A stretch of DNA of 64,000 bases from Zingiber officinale (lineage: Eukaryota; Streptophyta; Magnoliopsida; Zingiberales; Zingiberaceae), in contig NC_055996.1 in the NCBI RefSeq assembly GCF_018446385.1, positions 125,399,750-125,463,749 on the forward strand. The letters run 5' to 3'. The notes beneath the pieces are model-generated. The model worked only from the letters and a program-made list of their open reading frames with translations. It did no database searches and was not told the origin of the DNA. A program made the translations under genes and the position numbers. The first letter of the stretch is position 1. Each line of letters begins with the position of its first letter. Of the stretch, positions 22,386-33,425 are shown one piece after another.

Positions 22386-23850
22386 TGTTAGGATGTATAC
22401 TAAAAGCTTAGCTTTTGTATAAACATTTATAAGAATCACATTGGTCAAAAGTCTACATTTATGCTAAGTGTAGTTGTCCATTTAATTTATATAGATAATA
22501 TGGTGTGAAGTGACACACAGAAGATCATGTTATCAGTTCCTTATAAATTATAAATAGTAGCACACAACCAAGATGGAATGAGACAAACCATTGAAGTGGT
22601 TGTAGTGTAATTTGGAGTTAGTTTATCTTGACTATAAAATTACACTAGTACACTATGAGTGTATTGAGTAGGGTCATTTGAGGTAGTTTTTTTTATACTG
22701 ACTACATAAAAGAACAAAACCGTTGTTATTATGGAAGTGCGTACTCTTAATCATGATATAATAACAAGCACACATACTTAATATTTATTTCTTTAATTTA
22801 TCAAAGGATGTGATTTAGTTCGTTAAATCAATAGGCTCGATAAGTTGGAAAATGATAATATTTATATGGTGTGTTATTGATTATAGAATGAAACCGTGTC
22901 CTAGTAATCTAGGTTGATGATGCCCCCTTGAGGAGCTCATAAAGATTGTCATGTAAACCCTGCAGGTGGACTTAGTCCGACATGATAATAAAGTTGAGTG
23001 GTACTACTCTTGGAGCTAGATATTAATTAAGTGAGTTGTCAGTAACTCATTTAATTAATAGACATTCGATATCTTAAACACAGGGAGATTAATGCACTCA
23101 TGATAAGAAGGAGCTCATAATGTAATTTGGGATCGGTGCGGTAGTTCAATAATAACTCTTTAGTGGTATGAGTTATTATTGATGAACTTGAGTTGGGTGT
23201 TCGGGGCGAACACAGGAAGCTCAAGCTCATCGGGAGACTAAAATCAATTTCTCCTCTCGGTCCCTGTTGTAGCCTCTATAATGCCTTGTATCCACAAAGT
23301 CCACTTCTTACCTAAGTAATGGGCCGGACACATCCTTGCTTGGAGCAAGGGGGCCGGTCAAGCATTATTTTGGAGCTCATGTAGTGGCCAGCCAAGCCAT
23401 GCTTGGTGACCAAGCATGGGGCAGACCATAGGTAAAGGAAAAAGGAAGTTTTGTTTAAAACAAAATTTTATTAAAATCTTTCCTTATTTGTAGTTATCTA
23501 TAATGGTTAAAAGAGAGATTTTATTTTGTTAAAATCTTTCCTTTTTTGTAGTTAAAAGAAAGATTTTAATTTCCTTTTATAGTCATCCTCATGGTTTTAA
23601 AAGAGAGTTTTAAAATTTTAAAATCTTTCCTTTTATAGCTATCTACAAAAGATTAAAAAGAGATTTTAATTTTGTTAAAATCTTTCCTTATTTGTAGTTA
23701 TCTATAATGTTTAAAAGAGAGATTTTAATTTTTGATAAAACTTTCTCTTTTTGTAACCATGATTTAAAAAGGAGAAGTTTTAATTAATCTTTCCTTTTTT
23801 GTAGTTGTCTACATGTTTTAAAAGAGAGAGATTAATTTTAAAACTTCCAA
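22386..23850 (+). repeat. Copia LTR copy 1 with internal minisatellite
   Basis: The first 900 bp parallel 24334-25260 (ATGTATACTAAAAGC.., TCTTGACTATAAAATTACAC, TTGAGGAGCTCATAA). From 23450 to 23840 are about six imperfect copies of a roughly 60-bp unit with TAAAATCTTTCCTT, TTGTAGTTATCTA and AAAAGAGAGATTTTAAT. The 3' end of the LTR is missing. Confidence 0.7.
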
Positions 23851-24310
23851 TCAGTTAGGGACAGTAGTAAATCAACCTTAGGGTATGTGTTTACTTTAGG
23901 AGGTGGAGCCATAGCATGGAGGAGTGTTAAGCAGAAATGCGTTTCAGACTCCACCATGGAAGATGAGTATGTGACAGCCTCTGAGGCAGCCAAAGAAGTT
24001 GTATGACTTAGAAACTTCTTGATGGACTTAGATGTGATTCCTGGTTTATCCAAAGTTATCATAATTTATTGTGACAACAGTGGTGCAGTAGCAAACTCGA
24101 AGGAACCACGAGCCCATAAGATAAGTAACACATTGAGCGTAAGTACCACCTGTTACGAGACATTGTAAAACGAGGAGAGGTTGTTGTCGTCAAGATTACA
24201 TCAGCAGATAACCTGGCAGATCCTTTCACTAAGGCCCTTCCGGCGAGAGCTTTTGATAGGCATGTTAAGGGGATGAGAATCAGATGTATGGCAACATTTA
24301 TGGTAGCATA
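23850..24310 (+). pseudogene. Copia RNase H fragment
   Basis: In shifting frames one reads G-G-G-A-I-A-W-R-S, S-D-S-T-M-E-D-E-Y, A-A-K-E-V-V, C-D-N-S-G-A-V-A and A-D-N-L-A-D-P-F-T-K-A-L, the conserved copia RNase H sequence up to the end of pol. A TGA at about 24004 and indels show it is dead. No integrase or RT precedes it. Confidence 0.75.
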
Positions 24311-24333
24311 GTCTTTTAGTATAAGCGAGAGAT

Positions 24334-26017
24334 TGTTGGGATGTATACTATAAGCCTAGCTTTTGTATGAACATCTATTTTGAAATATTTTGAAATGAAA
24401 ATCACTTTGGTTAAATGTTTGCATTTTATATTTATATATATGTTAATACAGTTGTCTATTTAATTTATATTGTAGATAACATGGTGTGTGGTGCCACACA
24501 GAAGATCATGTTATCGGTTCCTTATAAATTATAAATAGTAGCTCACAACCAAGATGGATTGAGACAAACCATTGGAACGGTTGTAGTATAATTTGGTATT
24601 AGTCTGTCTTGACTATAAAATTACACTAGTACACTATGTGTGTATTGAGCAAGACCGTTTGAGGTTTTCGATTTGTACTAACTACATAAAAGAACAGAAC
24701 CTCTGTTATTATGGATGTGCACTCTCTTAATCCCTATATAATAACAATCACATATACTTAGTATTTATTTATTTTTAACTTATCAATGAGTGAGATTTAT
24801 TCATTAAATCAATATGCCCGATGAGTTTGGAAATAATACTATTTATATGATGTGTTATTGATTATAGAAGGAATCTGTGTCCTAATTATTTAGGTTGATG
24901 ATGTCCCCTTGAGGAGCTCATAAGGATTATCATGTAAACCCTGCAGGTGGACTTAGTCCGGCATGATAATAAAGTTGAGTGATACTACTCTTGGAATAAG
25001 ATGTTAATTAATTGAGTTGTTAGTAACTCATTTAATTAACGAACATACGATATCTTAAATACAGGGAGATTAACGCACTCATGATAAGAAGGAGCCCATA
25101 TTATAATATGGGATTGGTACGGTAGTTCAATAATAACCCTTTAGTGGTATGAGTTATTATTGATGAACTTGAGTTGAGTGTTCGGACCGAACATAGGAAG
25201 CCCAAGCCCATCAGGAGGCCTAAACCAATTACTCCTCTAGGTCCCTGTTGTAGCCTCTATATAAAGCCTCACATCCACCCATCCAAGCTGTTGTGTTATT
25301 TTGTTTTCGGCGCCACCTTCTCCACCTAGGGTTGGCTCCTCTTCTCTTTACCTAAGGTCGGCGCCACCTTCTCCACCTAGGGTCGGCTCCTCTTCTCTTT
25401 GCCTAGGGCCGACGCCCCCCTCCTCCTTGCTTAGGGTTGGCGCCCCCTTCCTCCTTGCTTAGGGCCGACACCCCCCTCCTCCTTGCTTAGGGTCGGTGCC
25501 CCCTTCTCTCTTGGTGGGTGGCGGCTTGAAGAAGAGGAAGAAGAGGAGAAGGAAGAAGAGAAAAAGGTGGACCATCCTAGAGATTCCATTTGTGGCTGGC
25601 GGTTTGGAAGAAGAGAAGAAGGTGCCTCATCCTAGAGCTTCTCTTGGTAGTCAGAGATTTGGAAACAGCGAGTGGAAGGGTGGTTGTTGTCTTGGTAGAT
25701 CGTCGCCAACACGACATCCAAGAAGAGGAGAGGAATACAGCAGAAGATCAAGAGGTCTTTAGCTACAAAGGAAAGATACAACTAGTTCTTTAATTTCGCT
25801 GTGTAATTAGTTTAGTTTTCTCTGTATCGATTTTGAATACCAACACAAGAGGCCAGCGATGTTGTACTTCGATCAAGGTGTGCTTTGATCCGTCAAGAAC
25901 TCGCTTGATTGATCAAACACATGACTGATCGAACATGCGGGCTGCTAGGAATAGTTCTGTACTTGTACAATTTTTGTACAGAGAAATTTAAACAAAACGG
26001 AATTCCAGCGCTTTCAA
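24334..26017 (+). repeat. Copia LTR copy 2, 1,684 bp
   Basis: TGTTGGGATG to GCTTTCA, preceded by a purine-rich stretch (AAGCGAGAGAT) and followed by the PBS. A TATA box (CTCTATATAAAGCC) is at about 25254-25267. 25320-25500 contains tandem 'CTTGCTTAGGGTCGG/CGCCCCCTCCTCC' repeats. An 88-codon frame there is fortuitous. Confidence 0.75.
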
Positions 26018-26060
26018 GTGGTATCAGAGCATGTTTTCTGGTATGGCGACCAGGAGAGTT

Positions 26061-27382
26061 ACCACAAGGATTAAAAAAAAAAACTCAAAACAACCGGTGG
26101 AGTTAGGTCAAAGTTAAGAGAGGTCAATGGCCATCTTTTTCTAACTGAGTCGATTGACTAGTCTTCCTAAGCCAATCAGGCTAAAGTCAATAGGGCAGTC
26201 TTCCAGGCCAGGTCAGCAGTCTTCCAGGCCAGGTCTAGCAGTCTTCTTAGCAGAGCAGAGCATCCGACCCTCCAGTCTCCAGGTCGGGTCCAACAATCTT
26301 CTAGGTCGGGTCCAACCAGTCTTCTTGACATAGCAGAGCATCCAACCCTCCAGTCTTCTAGGCCAGGTCCAATAGATCATTCTTTCAGGTTGGTTCCAAC
26401 CAGTCTTCCTAACAGAACAGAGCATCCGATCCGCCAATTTTCCTGGCCGGGTCGAACCAACTAGTCTTCTTGACCGAGTCGACAAGTCTGCCTAGTAGAG
26501 TATAGCAGAGCATACCAGTGAGCCCATCAACCCTTTTGTCTCATTTACTAGCATCTAGACATAGGTCACATAACCCTCTAACATCTTTGTCTGGACAGGA
26601 CCCTCTAACACTTAGACAAGGATATCAGGACCCTTTGCCACCTATGAAGAGTATCATGACCCTTTGATATTTTTTGTCTTGACATGACCCTTTTATAAAA
26701 TACCTTGCCCTTGTAGGCCATAAGGGAGGAGGAGAGAGGAGACTTCTTGCTACATATACTTATGTTCATTATGCTCTGCACTATTCATCTACTTAATTCT
26801 TGGCATTATCGAAAATTAACTTGAGCATTAGATTGGATGATCAGGGCAGCTCGATCTCCGTTCTAATCCCTCCTTCACTCTCCGTAGGCTCTTCCGGCGA
26901 TGGGGACTGCTTACCTGCCTCCTCCTGATTTCCATCTCGAAGTCCTTCCACCGTTAATATCCCTACCATCTCATTGACTCATCCGTTGACTCAGTTTCCC
27001 CAGCACTACGCCATCCTCCGACTCTGCGTCGTCTCCTCCGGCTCCATTTCGCTTTTGGTCCGCTCTTGCAGGCCTGATATGCTTTACATTCAATCTTTAT
27101 GTTCTTCATTATAATACTATTTATTTTCTATCATTGGAGTCTGACTTGAGCGTCGAAATGCCAGACCAGGGAAGCCCGTGGTATATTTTCTAACAACATT
27201 ACATGCAACATAAACCAAAGCCTTTTGGACACCTTCAGTCCTTCTCTTTTTTGTGGTCTAGTGACTCAGTCAACATGGGAGACACCTTATCACCCTACTC
27301 ACCCTCCGAATCATGACAACTCGTTCAACATCCCTGCCACATCACTAGCCCTTCCATCTGGCTCTGCTTCCAGACATGATCA
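26061..27382 (+). repeat. 5' LTR of G2
   Basis: Starts with repeats of 'CAGTCTTCCAGGCCAGGTC' (26200-26480). It contains GACTTGAGCGTCG near 27144, as gypsy LTRs do, and ends GATCA before the leader. The exact left edge is uncertain because it abuts the copia leader stub. Confidence 0.6.
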
Positions 27383-27479
27383 AATTTGGCACCGTCTGTG
27401 GGAACCTCTCCGCCTGATCTAGAATGTGAAGATGAACGACGCCGAAAAACTCTCAGCCATTATCATGATCCCAGAGTAT

Positions 27480-27830
27480 TTTGACAAACACATCGCCAGC
27501 CGGTAATTCCAAATGGACACTCGGCTTATATTTCTATATGAATCCTCGGCCAGTATTTCCAAATGACCACTAAGATGATATTTCTATATGGTTGCTTAGC
27601 TAATATTTCCAAATGGTCACTTAGTCAATATTTCTATATGACTGCTCGGCCAGTATTTCTAAATGGACACTCATTCGATATTTCTAAATGATTGCTCAAC
27701 AATATTTCCAAATTGCAACCTAGTCGATATTTCTAAATGGTTTGCTCAACTAGTATTTCTGAATGGCCGCTCAACCAACATTTCCTAATGGCCGCTTGGC
27801 CAATATTTCTAACTAGTCACCCAGCTAGAA
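27480..27830. repeat. Minisatellite 1 in G2 interior, about 33-bp unit
   Basis: About ten imperfect copies built on 'TATTTCTAAATGG-C-CGCTCGGCCAG'. Copies alternate between ATTTCCAAATG and ATTTCTATATG. Non-coding. Confidence 0.8.
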
Positions 27831-27839
27831 TTTTCAACA

Positions 27840-28166
27840 ACGATGAATTATAAGCATGCATGGCTCATGCGTTTTCCAGATTCTCATCCTACTACGAATT
27901 ATAAGCGAACAGGACTCTCATATCCAACGACCTCATGGTCAAATCACAGATTCTCATCCCAGCAATGAGTTATAAGTATGTATGGTTCACGTGTCTTCCA
28001 GACTTTCGCTCGATTGTAACTGGGAGTTATAACTGTGCATAGCTCATGAGCCTCCCAGACTCTCACCCCACTGCAAGTTATAAGCGAGCAGGACTCTCGC
28101 GTCCAACGACCATCTGGTCGGGTCCCAGACTCTCATCCTAGCGATGAGTTATAAGCGTGTATGGCT
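27840..28166. repeat. Minisatellite 2 in G2 interior, left part
   Basis: Imperfect copies with GAGTTATAAGCGTGCATGGC, TCATGCG..CTCCCAGACTCTC and CCAACGACCATCTGGTCGGG. It is cut at 28171 by the TR-GAG array and resumes in register at 51696. Confidence 0.8.
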
Positions 28167-28171
28167 CATGC

Positions 28172-29065
28172 TGTTGGAACCCCGAGGTGTTTTGATGTGA
28201 TCAAACAAGTTAAGCTAGGTCCTGCGTTGTTTAACCCTTGTGTCTAAGTGTGCAGGAACTTAGGAACATAGGAAGTCGAGCGGAAGACGCGGCTAGCGAG
28301 AAGGACGGCACGGGAGAGAGCCGACGGGCTCGGTGCGTCCGAGGGACGAGGTGTTCGCGGAAGAGTACACCGGTGGACGAGAAGAACGTGCGCGGCGTTC
28401 GAGGGACGAGAAACCGGGAAGGAAGGCTGCTCGAGGAGAAGGCCGGAACATGGGTTCGGGTGAGCCCTATTCCGGATGGCCGAGATCACCCAAGCTAGTG
28501 GAGCCGGAACAGAAGACCCGGACCGAGACGAGCTGAACCGAAGCGGAGCGACCGGACGGAAAAAGTCAACCAGAGTTGACTTTTGGGGTCCGGGGCGCCC
28601 GGAACCATCCGGGACGCCCGGAATGAGGTTTTTAACCAGATCGAGTCAAACTCGATCTGAACGTTGGGGGATAAAGTTTTATCCCCCCAGGGCGCCCGGA
28701 ACCCTTCCAGGCACCCCGACCAAGGCTATAAATATAGCCTTGGTCCAGAAACAATCATCAATTCAGAACAACTACTTGTAATCCAGTGCTTTCATTTGTG
28801 TTATTTCTTTCTGTGCTTTCAACGCTGTAAGAGGCTACTCCGCCCAGAGGAGAATCAATTAGTGCGCTTTCTTTGTCTTGGATTAGCAATCCTCTGATTG
28901 CAAACCAAGTAATTCCTCTGTGTCTATTTTCTGTTTTAATTAGTCTCTTCCTTTTTAATTACAAGTTCTTTTAAATTAGTTGAATATCCGAGAAGGATTT
29001 TTTTTTTTTTTTTTTTGTAGGGCAATTCACCCCTCCCATCTTGCCGGCCTCCAAAGGGACCAACA
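28172..29065 (+). repeat. TR-GAG C LTR 1
   Basis: 894 bp, TGTTGGAACC..ACCAACA, with two GC-rich palindromic units and a palindromic TATA box at 28718-28745. PBS AGTGGTATCAGAGC follows at 29066. Confidence 0.92.
28718..28745. promoter_or_regulatory. Palindromic TATA box, TR-GAG C LTR
   Basis: Arms GACCAAGGCTATA and TATAGCCTTGGTC, 13 bp each, perfect, around AA. The same is present at 31748-31775 and 51347-51374. Relative to TR-GAG B two base pairs of the palindrome differ and both are compensated on the other arm. Confidence 0.82.
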
Positions 29066-29122
29066 AGTGGTATCAGAGCAAGGCGCGCTTCAGGAGGACT
29101 AACCGCCGATCGAAGCAACAAG

Positions 29123-30571
29123 ATGGCCGGACCAAGCATCGTCCCACTAAAATTCGAGGGGAACTTCGCAGACTGGAAGCGTCGTATGGAGGTATTTCTA
29201 AAAACAGATTTTGAAATTCGGTTTATCATGAAATATGGTTTTGTAGCTCCAATAGATAAAGATAGAAAAGAAAAAGAAGAGAGCGACTGAACAAAGAAGG
29301 AGCAGAATGAGTCGGTAGCAAACAGCCGTGCAGAACATCACCTGCTGAGCGTATTACCGCCTCAAGAGGTCAACCGCATCGGAAACTATTTATCCGCTAA
29401 AGAACTTTGGGAGAAGTTCCTGGAACTCCACGAAGGCACGTCCGAAGCAAAGCTCGCTAGAAGGGACATCCTCCGCAACAAACTGATGAACATCCGTCTG
29501 GAGAAAGGTGAGAAAGTAGCTGGTCTACATGCAAAGGTAAAAGAACTAGTTACTGGTCTCGAAAATCTTGGTGAAATGGTAAAAAACCGGGACACTATAC
29601 GCTACGCGCTCAATGCGTTTCCAAGAACTCCGGAATGGACATCAATCGTCGATGCCTACTACATTTCAAAAGACCTAGAGGTAAGCAATTTAGAAGAGTT
29701 GTTTTCTACCCTTGAATTACACGAAACTAGATGTGCAGAGATATCAAAGGACACAACCCGACTATGGCGCTGAACGCAACCAATAAGGATGAACCCGAGT
29801 CAGACTCCGAGGACGATCAAGAAGCGTACATGGTAAGAAACTTTAAAAAGTTTTTTAGATCTAATAAATTTAAAATGCAGAATAAAAAGAATCAAAAAGA
29901 TAGAAGAAAGGTGCGGTGCTACCAGTGTCAGAAGGAGGGACACCTAAGGGAAGACTGCCCAGAATTTAAGAAGGTCAAAATGAAGACACCCAAGAAATAC
30001 AACCTAAAAGTAACTTGGGACGACACTTTTTCTTCCGAATCAGAACCTCAAGAATATGCTGGGATAGCGCTGATGGCAAGTTACGAAGGGCAAAGCTCAT
30101 CAGAACCTAGCATCGATGAAGGGGGAGCGACCTCAGATGAAGGTAGCGAAGCAGGGGGAGATTCAGGCTTCAAATCTGATATGGTAAGTGAGGTATGCCT
30201 CTTACCTCCTGATCAACTTTATTCTGGCATTAAGGCAATGACTAAATCCATGTATAAATTAGAAAATGAAAATATCAAATTAAAAAATGAAATTTTGGAA
30301 ACAAAAAATAATATTAGCAAAATCATGTCTTATAGAGGATTTTGATAAATTGAAAATTGAAAATGAAAAACTAAAAGAAGAAATAGAAAGATTGAAAAAA
30401 TATAAAAGTTCAAATATTTCTACTTTTAGAAATTATAGAGGTTTAAATTGGTACTATAGATTTCATCAAAGTCAAATTAGAAATATATCAAAAATCTATG
30501 TACCTAGGAAATACTTGGTTAACCCTGTAGGTAGGAACCTCTACTGGGTTCCAAAAACCTGTTTAATTTAA
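29123..30571 (+). pseudogene. gag: gag 1 of TR-GAG C, inactivated
   Basis: Colinear with the 482-aa gag of TR-GAG B. A TGG-to-TGA change at about 29290 stops it after some 55 codons. A one-base deletion near 29757 shifts the frame, and an insertion in an A-rich run near 30308 shifts it again. The zinc knuckle (C-Y-Q-C..G-H..D-C) and the C-terminal coil are still readable. Confidence 0.88.
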
Positions 30572-31163
30572 AATTAGACTTAGCATTTTCAGCAAGGAAA
30601 TTAAACGACTAATTTCATTATGAGACTTTGTCTAAGGAAGTGGTTGTTGCTCCAATAACCAAGAAGGCCTAGTGCCTCGCCACGACCTGGAAGCCAAGTA
30701 TCGAAATGAAAAGTTTAATTGACTAACTGAAAAAGCATTAATTTAATTTACCTAATGCTTTAAAAGAGTTATTCAATTTGTGTTAGAAAATATTTAAAAT
30801 TAATTTATAATTTAAAAAAAAAAATTTAAATATTTTTTTTAATTAACTTAGAAATTTTTCTATGAATATTGTCTTAGACATTTTTCCTTTGAAAATTGCC
30901 TTAGAAATCTTTTATGAAAAATAACTTAAAAATTGACTTAGTATTTTTTTTAATTAAACTAGATTTTCTCTTTTGACTTAGACTTGTTTAAAGAACCCCT
31001 ATTTTTAATGTGATCAAAGGGGGAGAACAATGTTAAGTCTAGGGGGAGGTATATAAATTTCTTTTTATGAAATATCTTTGGACTTAATTGCAAATAAATT
31101 ATTTTTATTGCATCTGTTTTTCCCTAGCTTAACTTGGGTTGCTCACATCAAAAAGGGGGAGAT
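30572..31163 (+). other. TR-GAG C post-gag block, AT-rich spacer and PPT (first unit)
   Basis: 30580-30700 is the conserved post-gag block. The AT-rich spacer with 'ACTTAGAA' motifs and the AAAAGGGGGAGAT polypurine tract (31151-31163) are nearly identical to 50172-50762. Confidence 0.75.
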
Positions 31164-32094
31164 TGTTGGAACCCCGAGGTGTTTTGATGTGATCAAACAA
31201 GTTAAGCTAGATCTTGCGTTGTTTAACCCTTGTGTCTAAGTGTGCAGGAACTTAGGAACACAGGAAGTCGAGCGGAAGACGCGGCTAGCGAGAAGGACGG
31301 CACGGGAGAGAGCCGACGGGCTCGGTGCATCCGAGGGACGAGGTGTCCGCGGAAGAGTACACCGGTGGACGAGAAGAACGTGCGCGGCGTTCGAGGGACG
31401 AGAAACCGGGAAGGAAGGCTGCTCGAGGAGAAGGCCGGAACATGGGTTCGGGTGAGCCCTATTCCGGATGGCCGAGATCACCCAAGCTAGTGGAGCCGGA
31501 ACAAAAGACCCGGACCGAGACGAGCTGAACCGAAGCGGAGCGACCGGACGGAAAAAGTCAACCAGAGTTGACTTTTGGGGTCCGGGGCGCCCGGAACCAT
31601 CCGGGGCGCCCGGACCCCTCCGGGGCGCCCGGAACCCTCCGGGGCGCCCGGAATGAGGTTTTTGACCAGATCGAGTCAAACTCGATCTGAACGTTGGGCG
31701 ATAAAGTTTTATCCCCCCAGGGCGCCCGGAACCCTTCCAGGCGCCCCGACCAAGGCTATAAATATAGCCTTGGTCCAGAAACAAGCATCAATTCAGAACA
31801 ACTACTTGTAATCCAGTGTTTTCATTTGTGTTATATCTTTTTGTGCTTTCAACGCTGTAAGAGGCTACTCCGCCCAGAGGAGAATCAATTAGTGCGCTTT
31901 CTTTGTCTTGGATTAGCAATCCTCTGATTGCAAACCAAGTAATTCCTCTGTATCTATTTTCTGTTTTAATTAGTCTCTTCCTTTTTAATTACAAGTTCTT
32001 TTAAATTAGTTGAATATCCGAGAAGGGTTTTTTTTTTTTTTTTTTGTAGGGCAATTCACCCCTCCCCTCTTGCCGGCCTCCAAAGGGACCAACA
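31164..32094 (+). repeat. TR-GAG C LTR 2 (middle)
   Basis: 931 bp. It has four GGGGCGCCCGG units (31585-31650) where LTR 1 has two. Palindromic TATA box at 31748-31775. A long T run precedes the conserved GTAGGGCAATTCACCCCTCC border. Confidence 0.92.
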
Positions 32095-32151
32095 AGTGGT
32101 ATCAGAGCAAGGCGCGCTTCAGGAGGACTAACCGTCGATCGAAGCAACAAG

Positions 32152-33173
32152 ATGGCCGGACCAAGCATCGTCCCACCAAAATTCGAGGGGAACTTCGCAG
32201 ACTGGAAGCGTCGTATGGAGGTATTTCTAAAAACAGATTTTGAAATTCGGTTTATCATGAAATATGGTTTTGTAGCTCCAATAGATAAAGATGGAAAAGA
32301 AAAAGAAGAGAGCGACTGGACAAAGAAGGAGCAGAATGAGTCGGTAGCAAACAGCCGTGCAGAACATCACCTGCTGAGCGTATTACCGCCTCAAGAGGTC
32401 AACCGCATCGGAAACTATTTATCCGCTAAAGAACTTTGGGAGAAGTTCCTGGAACTCTACGAAGGCACGTCCGAAGCAAAGCTCGCTAGAAGGGACATCC
32501 TCCGCAACAAACTGAAGAACATCCGTCTGGAGAAAGGTGAGAAAGTAGCTGGTCTACATGCAAAGGTAAAAGAACTAGTTACTGGTCTCGAAAATCTTGG
32601 TGAAACGGTAAAAAATCGGGACACTATACGCTACGTGCTCAATGCGTTTCCAAGAACTCCGGAATGGACATCAATCGTCGATGCCTACTACATTTCAAAA
32701 GACCTAGAGGTAAGCAATTTAGAAGAGTTGTTTTCTACCCTTGAATTACACGAAACTAGATGTGCAGAGATATCAAAGGACACAACCCAGACTATGGCGC
32801 TGAACGCAACCAATAAGGATGAACCCGAGTCAGACTCCGAGGACGATCAAGAAGCGTACATGGTAAGAAACTTTAAAAAGTTTTTTAGATCTAATAAATT
32901 TAAAATGCAGAATAAAAAGAATCAAAAAGATAGAAGAAAGGTGCGGTGCTACCAGTGTCAGAAGGAGGGACACCTAAGGGAAGACTGCCCAGAATTTAAG
33001 AAGGTCAAAATGAAGACACCCAAGAAACACAACCTAAAAGTAACTTGGGACGACACTTCTTCATCTGAATCAGAACCTCAAGAATATGCTGGGATAGCGC
33101 TGATGGCAAGTTACGAAGGGCAAAGCTCATCAGAACCTAGCATCGATGAAGGGGGAGCGACCTCAGATGAAGG
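32152..33173 (+). pseudogene. gag: gag 2 of TR-GAG C, N-terminal 340 codons (split gene)
   Basis: Open from ATG 32152 through the gag core and the CCHC knuckle (C-Y-Q-C-Q-K-E-G-H-L-R-E-D-C) to the point where the 16.6-kb element entered. The rest is at 49745-50171. Adding both parts gives 483 codons including the stop, the same as the intact gag of TR-GAG B, so this gag was open when it was hit. Codons after 33173 read into the inserted LTR and stop at 33201. Confidence 0.9.
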
Positions 33174-33369
33174 TGTTGGGGTTGCAAGGTTGCAAACATA
33201 GTCCCATATTGAAAACACATGGAAAAGATCATGAGTTTATAAGAGAAAGATATCTCCATTGACATGAGGCCTTTTGGGTAGAGCCCAAGAGCAAAACCAT
33301 GAGGGCTTAGGCCCAAAGTGGACAATATCATGCTATTGTGGAGATATCTAAATTCTTTTCGATCCTACA
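33174..33369 (+). repeat. 5' LTR of the chimeric element (Y family), 196 bp
   Basis: TGTTGGGGTTGC..TCCTACA, followed by PBS AGTGGTATCAGAGCC at 33370-33384. Very short compared with SIRE-type LTRs, which usually exceed 1 kb. Confidence 0.9.
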
Positions 33370-33425
33370 AGTGGTATCAGAGCCTGGTGCTCTTCATCTG
33401 GACTAACATTCCAAGGAGCAACAAG

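Larger units (their letters stand above)
22386..26060 (+). mobile_element. Rearranged copia element (LTR, RNase H, LTR, PBS stub)
   Basis: Order: an LTR-like unit starting TGTTAGGATG (22386), a gap in which gag to RT are missing, an RNase H remnant (about 23850-24310), an LTR starting TGTTGGGATG (24334-26017), a PBS (AGTGGTATCAGAGCA) and about 40 bp of leader with an ATGGCGACC start. The second LTR therefore has element interior on both sides. The sequence then changes to G2 LTR. Confidence 0.7.

Noticed and set aside
29066-29080. tRNA-like sequences at PBS sites
   Set aside because: Only about 12-15 bases complementary to the tRNA-Met 3' end; no tRNA gene fold.
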